A DNA stretch of 38,319 nucleotides from JBHHZJ01 sp046758005. GTDB lineage: Bacteria; Pseudomonadota; Alphaproteobacteria; Kiloniellales; J153. Location of the stretch: the NCBI GenBank assembly GCA_046758005.1, contig JBHHZJ010000024.1, positions 1 to 38,319 of the forward strand, read 5' to 3'. Position numbers and translations under genes: made by a program. Shown here piece after piece: positions 7,265-15,677 of the stretch (its first letter is position 1; every line of letters starts with the position of its first letter). The notes beneath the pieces are model-generated. The model saw nothing but the letters and a program-made list of their open reading frames with translations, made no database searches and was not told where the DNA came from.

Positions 7265-9163
7265 ATGGTCAAGGCAGATCCGATATCCGAGGAAAGGCGA
7301 CCGCGCCGCGCACGCGTGCGCGGCAGACCGGTCGTGACGCTCACGGAGCATATCGTCGAGGTCATCAGCGACTCCGGCGAGGGCGCACAGAGATGTGGCC
7401 AGTCGTTCGGTTCGATCGCGGCAAGGATGGGAAACGGCATTTGGACCGTGGAGATCATCCCCGCGGAGATCCAGCCCCCCGCGCGCAGCATCGCCGGCGC
7501 AAGCGGCAACCGTATCCGGGTTGCGTCCCACCCCGTCACCAATGGGGGCGATGAGGCGGACCTGGTCGTGGCCTTCAACGAACAGGTTCTGCTGGCCCGG
7601 CTTCGGGAGAACGAGCTCAAGCCCGACTGCATCATTCTCCTGGAGAGCAAGTGGAGGACCGATCCGGAGCCGGAGATCGCCGCATCGTACGCTGGGGTCT
7701 GCGACGAGCTGATCGCCAACGGGTACAGGCTCTACGAAATCCCCTTGGAGGAGCAGTGCCTGCAATACGTCGCCGACGCGCGCCGGGGAAAGAACATGTT
7801 CGTCCTGGGCATCCTCTGCAGCGTCTACAGCCTGGATCTAGGAGTGGCGCGCGAACAGATCGCCTTCGTCTTCGCGAAAAAGGACGAAAGTGTCGTCCAC
7901 GCGAACGTGCGGCTGATGGAGGCGGGTTTCGAGTGGGCGGAAGCGAACCTCGACATCAAGTTCCGGATCCCCGCGCCCAGGCCGCGCGAGCCCCAGATCG
8001 TCGTCAACGGGAACACCGCCCTTGGCCTTGGCGTGTTGGCGTCGGGCATGGAGATTTGCGCTATGTACCCGATCACGCCCGCCACGTCGGCCTCGCACTA
8101 CCTGAGCGACGTCTTCGAGAAGGTGGGAGGCTTCGTGCACCAGGCGGAGGACGAAATCGCCGCGTGCACCTTTGCGATTGGAGCCTCCTACGCGGGCAAG
8201 TGCGCGGTGACCATCACCTCGGGTCCCGGGTACTCGTTGAAGCAGGAGGCGATCGGCTTCGCGGTGATGACGGAGATTCCCCTGGTGGTGGTCGACGTTC
8301 AGCGCGGCGGTCCCAGTACCGGCCAGCCGACGAAGGCGGAGCAGGGCGACCTGCTGTCCGCGTGCTTCGGCGGCCACGGAGACGCACCGAAGGTGATCAT
8401 GGCGGCGGCGAGCATCGAGGACTGTTTCCACTCGATCATCACGGCGCGCAAGATTGCCGAGACGTTCCACATGGTGGTCGTCGTCCTGACCGACGCCAAT
8501 CTGGCGACCTCTCAGCAGCCCTTCCCGCGGCCGCGGTTCACCGAGGAGTGGCTCGCGCCCCCGGTAGACCAGAGCGCGGTCCCCGAGGGGGTCAAGCCAT
8601 ATGACTGGAACGCTCGGACCGGCCTTGCCCGCAGGTTCATTCCAGGGCAACCGAACGGCATGCATTGCCTGACCGGGTTGGCGCACGATCGTGCGAGCCA
8701 CGTCGCCTACGGTGCGCGGATCCACCAGGAGGGTATTCGGCATCGTAGCCTCAAGTTGGCGGCCTTGCAGAAGACGCTGAAGATTCCTCCGTTGTTCGGG
8801 GATCAAGAAGGCGACCTGCTGGTGGTCGGTTGGGGCAGCACGAAGGGGGCCATCGAGGAAGCCGTCGAGCGCGTGCGCGCGGAGGGCCACAAGGTGTCCT
8901 CCCTGCACCTGCGGTTCCTCCAGCCCATGGCCTCAGGCGTCAACGAGGCGCTGCACCGATTCAACAGCGTGATGACGGTGGAGAACGACTGGGGCGACAG
9001 TTTGGATGATGAAATCATCGACGAACACAATCGCCGCTACTCGACCCTGGCGTGGCTTCTGCGCGCGAGGCATCTCGTCGACGTCGACTCCTGGTGCGAG
9101 GTCAAGGGACAGCCCATGAAGCCGGGCAGCATCGCGCGAGTCATTCGAGAGAAACTGCAGTAG
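7265..9163 (+). CDS. 2-oxoacid:ferredoxin oxidoreductase, fused gamma-alpha subunit
   Basis: The 632-residue chain joins two modules of the 2-oxoacid:acceptor oxidoreductase family. The gamma domain (about residues 25-215) contains SDSGEGAQRCGQSFG. The alpha, pyrimidine-binding domain (about 243-630) contains NGNTALGLG, YPITPATSASHY and QRGGPSTGQPTKAEQGDL. With the beta subunit immediately downstream it should oxidatively decarboxylate a 2-oxoacid to acyl-CoA and reduce ferredoxin. The fused order is that of two-subunit KorAB enzymes. The start at 7265 follows AGGG and gives an in-family N-terminus. Substrate is not decided by sequence: 2-oxoglutarate is typical of KorAB, while the neighbouring deaminase and E1/E2 genes make branched-chain 2-oxoacids possible. 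Confidence 0.87.
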   Translation: MVKADPISEERRPRRARVRGRPVVTLTEHIVEVISDSGEGAQRCGQSFGSIAARMGNGIWTVEIIPAEIQPPARSIAGASGNRIRVASHPVTNGGDEADLVVAFNEQVLLARLRENELKPDCIILLESKWRTDPEPEIAASYAGVCDELIANGYRLYEIPLEEQCLQYVADARRGKNMFVLGILCSVYSLDLGVAREQIAFVFAKKDESVVHANVRLMEAGFEWAEANLDIKFRIPAPRPREPQIVVNGNTALGLGVLASGMEICAMYPITPATSASHYLSDVFEKVGGFVHQAEDEIAACTFAIGASYAGKCAVTITSGPGYSLKQEAIGFAVMTEIPLVVVDVQRGGPSTGQPTKAEQGDLLSACFGGHGDAPKVIMAAASIEDCFHSIITARKIAETFHMVVVVLTDANLATSQQPFPRPRFTEEWLAPPVDQSAVPEGVKPYDWNARTGLARRFIPGQPNGMHCLTGLAHDRASHVAYGARIHQEGIRHRSLKLAALQKTLKIPPLFGDQEGDLLVVGWGSTKGAIEEAVERVRAEGHKVSSLHLRFLQPMASGVNEALHRFNSVMTVENDWGDSLDDEIIDEHNRRYSTLAWLLRARHLVDVDSWCEVKGQPMKPGSIARVIREKLQ

Positions 9164-9178
9164 AAAAGGGTGGTAGCA

Positions 9179-10144
9179 ATGGCGGCTTCCGTTCATGGGC
9201 GTTTGTTGCGGTCCGACGGCGAGCGATACACGATCGAGGACTACAAGGGCGACGTTCCCCGATGGTGTACCGGGTGCGGGGACAACAGCATCCTCGCGTC
9301 TGTGCAGCGCTTGTGCCGTGACGAACAGATTTCCCCCGAAAAGACCGTGTTCGTGTCGGGGATCGGCTGCTCGAGCAGGTTTCCCCACTACATGAAAACC
9401 TACGGGTTCCATGGCATTCACGGCCGGGCGCTTCCGGCTGCCGAAGGCATCAAGATGGCGAGGCCCGACCTCCACGTCTTCGTGATCACCGGCGATGGAG
9501 ACTGCTGCAGCATCGGTGCCGCACACTGGATCCACGCCATTCGCTACAACATGGATATGACCGTGCTGTTGCATGACAATCACATTTACGGTCTGACCAA
9601 GAATCAGATGTCTCCGACGTCTCCACGCGGTCTGAAGACCAATACCAGCCCTCGCGGCGCATACCTCCAACCGCTCAACCCGCTTTCCGTGACGCTGGGC
9701 GTCACGAACGTGTCGTTCGTTGCCCAGGCGGTGGATTGGATTCCGGAACTCCTGCACGACATCGTCTCGCGCGCCTTCCATCACAAGGGCTTCTCGTTCG
9801 TGCGCGTGCTCCAGCGGTGCCCGGAATACCTGCCGGAGCTGTTCGAACCGTGGCTGAAGGACCCGGGGAAGATGCTGCTGCTCGTGCACGAGGACGGCGT
9901 CCAGGTGGGCCCGAATCTCTCCAAGGTGTACCGGCACCAGGAGGAGCACGACCCCTCCGATCTGGACCGGGCCAGGGAGATCGCCTCGATCACCGATCGG
10001 ATACCCGTGGGCGTTCTCTATCGAAACGGCGACGTGCCGCGCTACGAGGACGTTCGAGAACCCGACCGCCTTTATACGCCCCAGGCGATCAAGGCGGTCG
10101 TGGAAGAGGAGTTCGACAAGTTCACGATCTGGCCTACGGATTGA
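9179..10144 (+). CDS. 2-oxoacid:ferredoxin oxidoreductase, beta subunit
   Basis: This 321-residue TPP-binding beta subunit is the catalytic partner of the preceding gene. The cluster-binding cysteines start with WCTGCGD (C30, C33), followed by the Cys of GIGCSSR and a later one in QRCPEYLP, as expected for one [4Fe-4S] cluster. The Mg-TPP motif is GDGD at about residue 105, with the downstream NHIYGLTKNQ segment typical of the family. The ATG at 9179 is 15 bases after the alpha stop, with AAAAGGG as ribosome binding site. All expected catalytic motifs are intact, in contrast to the next gene. Confidence 0.9.
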   Translation: MAASVHGRLLRSDGERYTIEDYKGDVPRWCTGCGDNSILASVQRLCRDEQISPEKTVFVSGIGCSSRFPHYMKTYGFHGIHGRALPAAEGIKMARPDLHVFVITGDGDCCSIGAAHWIHAIRYNMDMTVLLHDNHIYGLTKNQMSPTSPRGLKTNTSPRGAYLQPLNPLSVTLGVTNVSFVAQAVDWIPELLHDIVSRAFHHKGFSFVRVLQRCPEYLPELFEPWLKDPGKMLLLVHEDGVQVGPNLSKVYRHQEEHDPSDLDRAREIASITDRIPVGVLYRNGDVPRYEDVREPDRLYTPQAIKAVVEEEFDKFTIWPTD

Positions 10145-10178
10145 GCCGAACGGGCCGAGTGTTTGTGGAGCCGCCCAG

Positions 10179-12488
10179 ATGCCGCGCGCACGTAATCTCG
10201 ATGCCAAGCCTGTGGGCCGAACCGGAAGAAAACGGTCCGGCGACGCCATGAGCGCGGATCTCGTGGAGCTTGCCGCCTTCCGTCCGACGGCGAGAACGCC
10301 CGGATGCGATTCGGACGATGTCGGCAAACCGGGCCTTCGCCCCGTCCTGCTCACGCGGTACAGGGACCTTTCCAAGCTCCGCTACGATTACCCGCTGATC
10401 TTGATCGGACGCGACGCCGACGACGGGCTCGTGCGGACCCTTTCCGGCGTCGTCGACGCGATACTGCAGGAGATCGCGCCTCGGGGCGTGGAGGGCGAGC
10501 GGCTCCGGAAGCACGTGCTCAGTTTCGAGGAAGAGGTGCGGGTGCTCGCAGCCCGGGGCGCCAAAGGATCGCTTACCCAGCTTTGGGACCTGGCGGAGAG
10601 AAATCTACTCTCCAGGGCCGATGACGACGACGCACGAAAGACGCTGAGCGACAGCCTGAGCCGCGCCCGTGGCGCCCTGCGGCTCGACGGGCAGGTCATC
10701 GACTGCGACGAGGAGACGCCGGTCAAGGTCCTGACGCACCTCTGGACGGCGGTTGAGACCGACAAGGCGCAACATTTCCTGGAAAACGTCAACCGGCTGA
10801 TCCTGAAGCTGTCCGACATCGTAAAGGCCGACTTCATGAAGTCGGACGAAGCGCGCGCTCCGGATAATCTCAAACGTTCGGTCGGCACCGCGTTCGAGGC
10901 GGCGTTCGACTTCGAGGCGATGTCCCGCATTCTCGGGAACGCTTCCCCGAGCGACTTGCTTCCGGAGAACCGGCGCCAGCGCATTCGCTCTGCTCTTTCG
11001 GTCCTCCGATCGCAGAGGTTCTTCGCGCCGACGAACGCGTGTGACAGGGAAGCGGAGCGCGGCGAGCCTTACGCCTTCGTCTTCGACAGCTGCACGCGCG
11101 CGCTAAGTGCCTTCCGGGACCGCTTGCCGGAGATCGTCGAGCTGATCAAGGCGATCGCCATCGCGGAGCTCGAGATCGAGAACCGGTACAAGGAGGCGAC
11201 CCACGATCCGTTCTTCAGCCGGTTCGACGAAAACGCCTTGGCGCCGGGCGATCTGGCGCCGTTTCCGTCGTATCTGGTCTGCCTCCGTGATCGGGCCTGC
11301 GACGCGGCCGAGAAAGCGACGCTCATCGAGGTCCTTTCCTCGGGCCTGCCGGTGAAGGTTCTGGTCCAGAGCGACGACATTTTGGAGGAATTGTCGGTCG
11401 CGGCGGGGCAGTTCGCTTTCGGCGCAAAAGGCTCGCAGCTCGCGAGCATGGCGGTCGGCTTGAACGACGCCTACGTCCTGCAATCGAGCGCCTCGTATCT
11501 CTACCAGGCGAGGCACCGGATCCTGACGGGACTGGCGTATGACGGGCCGGCGCTGTTGAGCATCTTCTCGGGTTCGTCGGGGAACACGCCCGGCCTTCCG
11601 CCCTACCTCGCGGCGGCCGCGGCGATGGAGTCGCGCGCGTTTCCGACCTTCACCTATGACCCCGCCGCGGGAGACGACTGGGCGTCGCGGTTCCGCGTCA
11701 GCGACAATCCTCAGGCGGACGCCGACTGGCCGATCCGCGAGTTCCTGTACGAAGATGAGGATCATCAGAGCGTCTCCGAGGACGTCGCCTTCACGTTCGT
11801 CGACTTCGTGGCCTGCGACACGCGCTACGCCGGGCGTTTCACCGCGGTGCCTCGCGGCGCATGGCACGAGGGCATGATCCCGGTCAGCGAGTTCCTGAAA
11901 CGGGAGAGCGACGGCGCGCGCGAGACCGTTCCATACGTCCTGATGATCGACGAACGCAACGTCCTTCAGAGAGCGATCGTGGACGACAGGCTGATCGATG
12001 CCGCGCGCCGTTGTCGCCAGATGTGGCACAGCCTGCAGGAGCTGGGTGGGATCAACAGCTCGCACGCCACAAGGCTGCTCGAACGAGAGCGGGAACTCTG
12101 GGAACAGGAGAAGGAACGGGAACTCGAGGAGCTCAAGGGCCGGCTTGTGGAGAAGACCGAAGCGCCGGCCGCGGTGGCAGAGGCGGTAACGCGCGAACCG
12201 GCGGTCGAAGCGGTGGTCGAGGCGCCCGAGGAGCCGCCTTCCGACGAGCCCTATATCGAGACGCCGCGCTGCACGAGCTGCGACGAGTGCATCGAGATCA
12301 ACAACAAGATGTTCGTCTACGACGAGAACATGCAGGCCTACATCGCGGACCCCGACGCGGGGACTTACCGGGATCTGGTCGAGGCCGCCGAGAGCTGCCA
12401 GGTGTGCATCATCCATCCGGGCAAGCCCAGAAACCCGAACGAGCCGAGCCTGGAGGAGCTGATCAAGCGCGCCGAACCCTTTATCTAG
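10179..12488 (+). CDS. Degenerate PFOR-like TPP domain fused to a C-terminal [4Fe-4S] ferredoxin domain
   Basis: I do not recognise this 769-residue protein as a named family. Residues 30-330 are charged and probably helical. Residues about 380-505 align by eye with the TPP-binding domain at the C-terminal part of pyruvate:ferredoxin oxidoreductase (LPVKVLVQ, then NDAYVLQSSASYL, YDGPALLSIFSG, FPTFTYDPAAG). The Mg-TPP motif GDG is absent, so catalysis there is unlikely. After an acidic, Glu/Ala/Pro-rich linker (about 630-690), a mono-cluster ferredoxin domain has CTSCDEC at about 698-704 and a last pair CQVC near 737-740. It closes the Kor operon 34 bases after the beta subunit, with GGAG before the ATG. 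I infer an electron-transfer or scaffold subunit between Kor and the Nfn-like pair. Confidence 0.6.
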   Translation: MPRARNLDAKPVGRTGRKRSGDAMSADLVELAAFRPTARTPGCDSDDVGKPGLRPVLLTRYRDLSKLRYDYPLILIGRDADDGLVRTLSGVVDAILQEIAPRGVEGERLRKHVLSFEEEVRVLAARGAKGSLTQLWDLAERNLLSRADDDDARKTLSDSLSRARGALRLDGQVIDCDEETPVKVLTHLWTAVETDKAQHFLENVNRLILKLSDIVKADFMKSDEARAPDNLKRSVGTAFEAAFDFEAMSRILGNASPSDLLPENRRQRIRSALSVLRSQRFFAPTNACDREAERGEPYAFVFDSCTRALSAFRDRLPEIVELIKAIAIAELEIENRYKEATHDPFFSRFDENALAPGDLAPFPSYLVCLRDRACDAAEKATLIEVLSSGLPVKVLVQSDDILEELSVAAGQFAFGAKGSQLASMAVGLNDAYVLQSSASYLYQARHRILTGLAYDGPALLSIFSGSSGNTPGLPPYLAAAAAMESRAFPTFTYDPAAGDDWASRFRVSDNPQADADWPIREFLYEDEDHQSVSEDVAFTFVDFVACDTRYAGRFTAVPRGAWHEGMIPVSEFLKRESDGARETVPYVLMIDERNVLQRAIVDDRLIDAARRCRQMWHSLQELGGINSSHATRLLERERELWEQEKERELEELKGRLVEKTEAPAAVAEAVTREPAVEAVVEAPEEPPSDEPYIETPRCTSCDECIEINNKMFVYDENMQAYIADPDAGTYRDLVEAAESCQVCIIHPGKPRNPNEPSLEELIKRAEPFI

Positions 12489-12582
12489 CCGTCGGTAAAG
12501 ATCTCGCCTGGCTCGGCATGCTCTCGACGCTCCTCGACCCCGTAGCCGAGCGGCACGACCCCGCCCATCCACAGGCTGTCTC
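12485..12582 (-). pseudogene. Remnant of a large serine recombinase
   Basis: On the minus strand, 12568 down to 12485 reads MGGVVPLGYGVEERREHAEPG...DG and then a stop, preceded by LW. The L-W-M-G-G-x-V-P-L-G-Y core followed by V-E-x-R is characteristic of the segment after the catalytic domain of large serine recombinases. Only about 30 codons remain, with a stop codon just upstream in the same frame. The stop overlaps the end of the ferredoxin-domain gene on the other strand. Read with the transposase fragment and tRNA-Ala beside it, this marks a decayed mobile-element scar. Confidence 0.45.
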
Positions 12583-12793
12583 TCCTAAAAACTCAATCTG
12601 GGCGCAGATCACGCGGATCTTGTGCGCTCGCGTGAGCGGGGATGAGCAGATTCGATGGCAGGATAGAGGGAATCTGCGCTGACTGGCTGCCATGCAGCAG
12701 TCGAACCTACAAATCCGTGCGTGCCAGGCACAGGGACGGAACGCGCCAGCAGAGCGATGTGGTTGCTGTCTGTGGTGGTGAGCAGGTCGGCGT
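12583..12793. other. Non-coding stretch between recombinase remnant and transposase fragment
   Basis: No gene is visible here on either strand. It lies between two pieces of mobile-element coding sequence and has no obvious terminal repeats or tRNA-derived direct repeat. It is probably leftover element DNA. Confidence 0.4.
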
Positions 12794-13416
12794 TCAGGCA
12801 GCCAGTCGCTCGTAACGATGATGATGATGGAGTCCGCCAACCTGTGGAAGGGCGATGACCTCGCCTGCTTTGGCGCTCTCGACGGGCCGGGGGCCAGGAC
12901 TGTTCTTACCCAGGGACAAGTGAGTGCAAGAGCGGTGGTAGTAGTCGAAGTACGATGCGAGTATCCGCCGTAGGTGCCGCTCGTCGATGACGATCAGGTG
13001 GTCGAGGCATTCCCGCCTGATCGAGCCGATCATCCTTTCAACGAAGGGGTTGTGCCAGCGCGACCGGGGTGCCGTCGCGACTTCCTCGATCCCCATGGCC
13101 TTGATCCTGGCGCGAACCAGGGCACCGTAGACGCTGCCCCGGTCGCGGATCACATAGCGCGGCGCGCTATCCCATGGGAATGCTTCTGTGATCTCCTGCG
13201 CCACCCATGCCGCAGTTGGGTGTGCCGTCACGCCGAAGTGGACGATCTGCCTTCGTTCGTGGTGCAGAACGATGAAGACCATGAGAAGCCGGAACGTGGC
13301 GGTCGGCAGAACGAAGAAATCGATCGACGCGAGAGCCTTCGCATGGTTGCGCAGAAATGTCCGCCAGGTCTGTGACGGCGGCTTCGGGAGCCGTGCCAGA
13401 TACTTGGACACGGTCC
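12794..13416 (-). pseudogene. 5'-truncated DDE (integrase-core) transposase
   Basis: The reading frame encodes the integrase catalytic core of an IS transposase. The first acidic residue is in SIDFFVLPT, the second in VIRDRGSVYG, and the catalytic Glu in NPFVERMIGSIRRE. The C-terminus is complete and ends VGGLHHHHRYERLAA. Homologues carry an N-terminal helix-turn-helix region before the T-V-S-x-Y-L segment, which is the first recognisable stretch here (about 13414). Upstream codons come from the spacer and tRNA gene, so the longer frame to 13528 is spurious. About 100-130 N-terminal residues are missing and the protein should be inactive. Confidence 0.75.
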
Positions 13417-13425
13417 TAGGCGCTA

Positions 13426-13461
13426 ATAGGCGGAAACGGCGGGATAAATGGGTCCGCCTAT
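13426..13461 (-). other. 9-bp inverted repeat between tRNA-Ala and the transposase fragment
   Basis: ATAGGCGGA at 13426-13434 is exactly complementary to TCCGCCTAT at 13453-13461, with an 18-base loop. It lies 29 bases beyond the 3' end of the tRNA and at the breakpoint of the transposase. It has no T-run, so it is not a classic terminator. It could be a transcript-end hairpin or the relic of an element end. Confidence 0.35.
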
Positions 13462-13489
13462 GAGAGACCGACGAAACCCGGAGACTGGG

Positions 13490-13565
<76 letters not shown>

Positions 13566-13636
13566 GCGACGCCCCTGGAGGTGGGATGCCCGGCCCGGGC
13601 ACACAAGCCCCCGTCGGCCGGGTCACGGGCGCGCGG

Positions 13637-13666
13637 ATAATGGGAATACCCCTGCGCGCCTGTCAA
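13637..13666 (-). promoter_or_regulatory. Sigma-70 promoter for tRNA-Ala
   Basis: On the minus strand a perfect -35 TTGACA (13661-13666) is separated by 18 bases from CATTAT (13637-13642), a four-of-six -10. Transcription would start near 13630, about 65 bases before the mature tRNA. Confidence 0.6.
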
Positions 13667-13771
13667 GCGCCGCGTTGCCAGCGCCTTGTCTCGCGCCGGG
13701 CCCGTGGTTAGGCTAGCGGCCGTTTCGTTGCCGATTCGGCAATTTTCGCAACCGTTGCGACGAGCGGGCCG

Positions 13772-14077
13772 ATGATCATCCTCGATCCCCTTCTGCGCGT
13801 GCTCCTGATCGCCATCGATCTGTACATCTGGGCGGTGATCATCTCGGCCGTGCTCACCTGGCTGGTCCACTTCGGCGTGGTCAACACGCGCAACCAGTTC
13901 GTCTCCATGATCGGCGAGTTCCTCTGGCGCATGACCGAGCCGGCGCTGCGGCCGATCCGGCGCGTGGTGCCGTTCCTGGGCGGGATCGACGTCTCGCCGG
14001 TGATCCTGATTCTGGCGCTGATCTTCGTCCAGATGGTGATCGGCAACATCCACGCGTCGCTCCTGCGTGCCTACTGA
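13772..14077 (+). CDS. YggT family membrane protein
   Basis: This 101-residue protein is very hydrophobic. Transmembrane segments occupy about residues 5-32 and 72-92, joined by a conserved loop containing the PALRPIRRVVP segment typical of YggT proteins. This is the single-repeat form. Its role is not well defined in the family. The DUF167 gene overlaps its end by 11 bases, the usual yggT-yggU arrangement. Confidence 0.88.
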   Translation: MIILDPLLRVLLIAIDLYIWAVIISAVLTWLVHFGVVNTRNQFVSMIGEFLWRMTEPALRPIRRVVPFLGGIDVSPVILILALIFVQMVIGNIHASLLRAY

Positions 14078-14423
14078 GGCCGGGCGGCCCGGCGGCCCGC
14101 TCCGCGCTGCGCCGGGGGGCGTGCGCGTCGCGCTGCGGGTCCAGCCCGGCGCGAGCCGCGCGCGCATCGACGGGCCGGCCGCGCTCGGCGACGGCAGCGT
14201 CGTGCTCAAGGTGCGGGTCACCGAGCCGCCCGAGGGCGGCAAGGCCAACGCCGCCGTCCTCAGGCTCCTGGCCAAGGCCTGGGGCGTGCCCAAGGGCCGC
14301 CTGGAGATCGTCGCCGGGGCGGCCGAGCGGCGCAAGACGCTGCACGTGGCCGGCGACACGGCGGAGCTGCAAGCCCGGCTGGCAGCGTGGCTGGCGGCCC
14401 TGCCCGGCGCGCGGACCGGCTAG
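14067..14423 (+). CDS. DUF167 (YggU) family protein
   Basis: The 118-residue product contains the DUF167 core: LRVQPGASRARIDG, then LKVRVTEPPEGGKANAAVLRLLAK, then GRLEIVAGAAERRKTLHV. Molecular function is unknown in the family. The longest start is GTG at 14067, inside the end of yggT. A later GTG near 14120 would remove the Gly/Pro/Arg-rich N-terminus, so the exact start is uncertain. Confidence 0.85.
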   Translation: MPTEAGRPGGPLRAAPGGVRVALRVQPGASRARIDGPAALGDGSVVLKVRVTEPPEGGKANAAVLRLLAKAWGVPKGRLEIVAGAAERRKTLHVAGDTAELQARLAAWLAALPGARTG

Positions 14424-14535
14424 GTCGGTTCTGCGCCGCTAGGCGGCGGATTTTGGACGGCGGAGGGGCGCGTCCGCGGCGAAACTCCGCCCCGCCGCGA
14501 GTGACGAAAAAGGCTGGATCGACCAGGGGATCGCC

Positions 14536-15435
14536 ATGTCTGGCGCCGAGATCATCGACGGAAAGGCCTTCGCCGCGGGTCTGCGCGCGCGCGTCGCCGA
14601 GGCGGTCGCGCGGCTGAAGCGCGAGCACGGGCTGACTCCCGGGCTCGCCGTGGTGCTGGTCGGGGAGCACCCCGCCAGCCAGGTCTACGTGCGCAGCAAG
14701 GCCCGGCGGACCACCGACGTCGGCATGAACTCCTTCGAGCACAAGCTTCCGGCGGAGACCGGCCGGGAGGAACTGCTGGCGCTTGTCGGGCGCCTGAACG
14801 AGGACCCGGCGGTGCACGGGATCCTGGTCCAGCTTCCCCTGCCCGGGCGGATCGACGAGCAGGCGGTGATCGACGCCATCGACCCGGCCAAGGACGTGGA
14901 CGGATTCCACGTCATCAACGTCGGGCGGCTGTCCACGGGGGCCACGGGGGCGCGCGCGCCGCTCGTCTCGTGCACGCCGCTCGGCTGCCTGATGCTGCTC
15001 AAGGACCGGCTCGGCGATCTCACCGGCATGCGGGCGGTCGTGGTGGGGCGCTCCAACATCGTCGGCAAGCCGATGGCCCAGCTCCTCCTGCGCGAACACT
15101 GCACGGTCACGATCGCCCACTCGCGCACGCGCGACCTGCCGGCGCTCTGCCGCGAGGCCGACATCCTGGTCGCCGCGGTCGGCCGGCCGCGGATGGTCAA
15201 GGGCGACTGGATCAAGCCCGGCGCCACGGTGATCGACGTCGGCATCAACCGGGTCGAGGGCGAGGGCGGCGCCGCGCGCATCCTCGGCGATGTCGATACC
15301 GAGGCGGCCATGAAGGTCGCCGGCGCGATCACCCCGGTGCCGGGCGGCGTCGGGCCGATGACCATTGCCTGCCTGCTCGCCAACACGGTGAGCGCCGCCT
15401 GCCGCCAGGCGGGCCTCGAACCGCCGAGTTGGTAG
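14536..15435 (+). CDS. folD: Bifunctional methylene-THF dehydrogenase / methenyl-THF cyclohydrolase
   Basis: FolD interconverts 5,10-methylene-THF, 5,10-methenyl-THF and 10-formyl-THF with NADP. The 299-residue length is normal. Family signatures are visible: VGEHPASQVYVRSKAR with the catalytic lysine, GILVQLPLP, the KDVDGFH segment, VVGRSNIVGKPMAQLLL for the dinucleotide site, and TPVPGGVGPMTIACLLANT near the C-terminus. The ATG at 14536 follows the DUF167 gene by 112 bases. Confidence 0.96.
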   Translation: MSGAEIIDGKAFAAGLRARVAEAVARLKREHGLTPGLAVVLVGEHPASQVYVRSKARRTTDVGMNSFEHKLPAETGREELLALVGRLNEDPAVHGILVQLPLPGRIDEQAVIDAIDPAKDVDGFHVINVGRLSTGATGARAPLVSCTPLGCLMLLKDRLGDLTGMRAVVVGRSNIVGKPMAQLLLREHCTVTIAHSRTRDLPALCREADILVAAVGRPRMVKGDWIKPGATVIDVGINRVEGEGGAARILGDVDTEAAMKVAGAITPVPGGVGPMTIACLLANTVSAACRQAGLEPPSW

Positions 15436-15677
15436 CCGCAACCGCCGCCCCGCGCCGCGCCGGAATCCGGTTCCGGGGCCGGAGCCGGGCGGCTCGCGCG
15501 CACTTCGCCGTGGACGCTGCGCGGGAATGGGCCCATGATACGGACGCATCCGGGCGTGGAGGTCCCGGAGCCGAAGAAATCCGCCGCGGACCGGCCGGTT
15601 CGGGGGCAAAAAAACCGGACCGGGAAGGCAGGACGGCCGAGGGCCGCGGCCCGAAAAAACAGACAGGGAGTACGATC

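Noticed and set aside
5650..7719. A 689-codon minus-strand open frame over the NfnB-like and Kor genes
   Set aside because: It is a shadow of genuine coding sequence with conserved cysteine and nucleotide-binding motifs on the other strand. No ribosome binding site or domain is seen.
15595..15660. A-rich and palindromic stretch before the binding-protein gene as a terminator
   Set aside because: The GGGCCGCGGCCC palindrome is followed by A residues on the plus strand, and the T-runs on the minus strand do not follow a good stem. No clear terminator in either direction.
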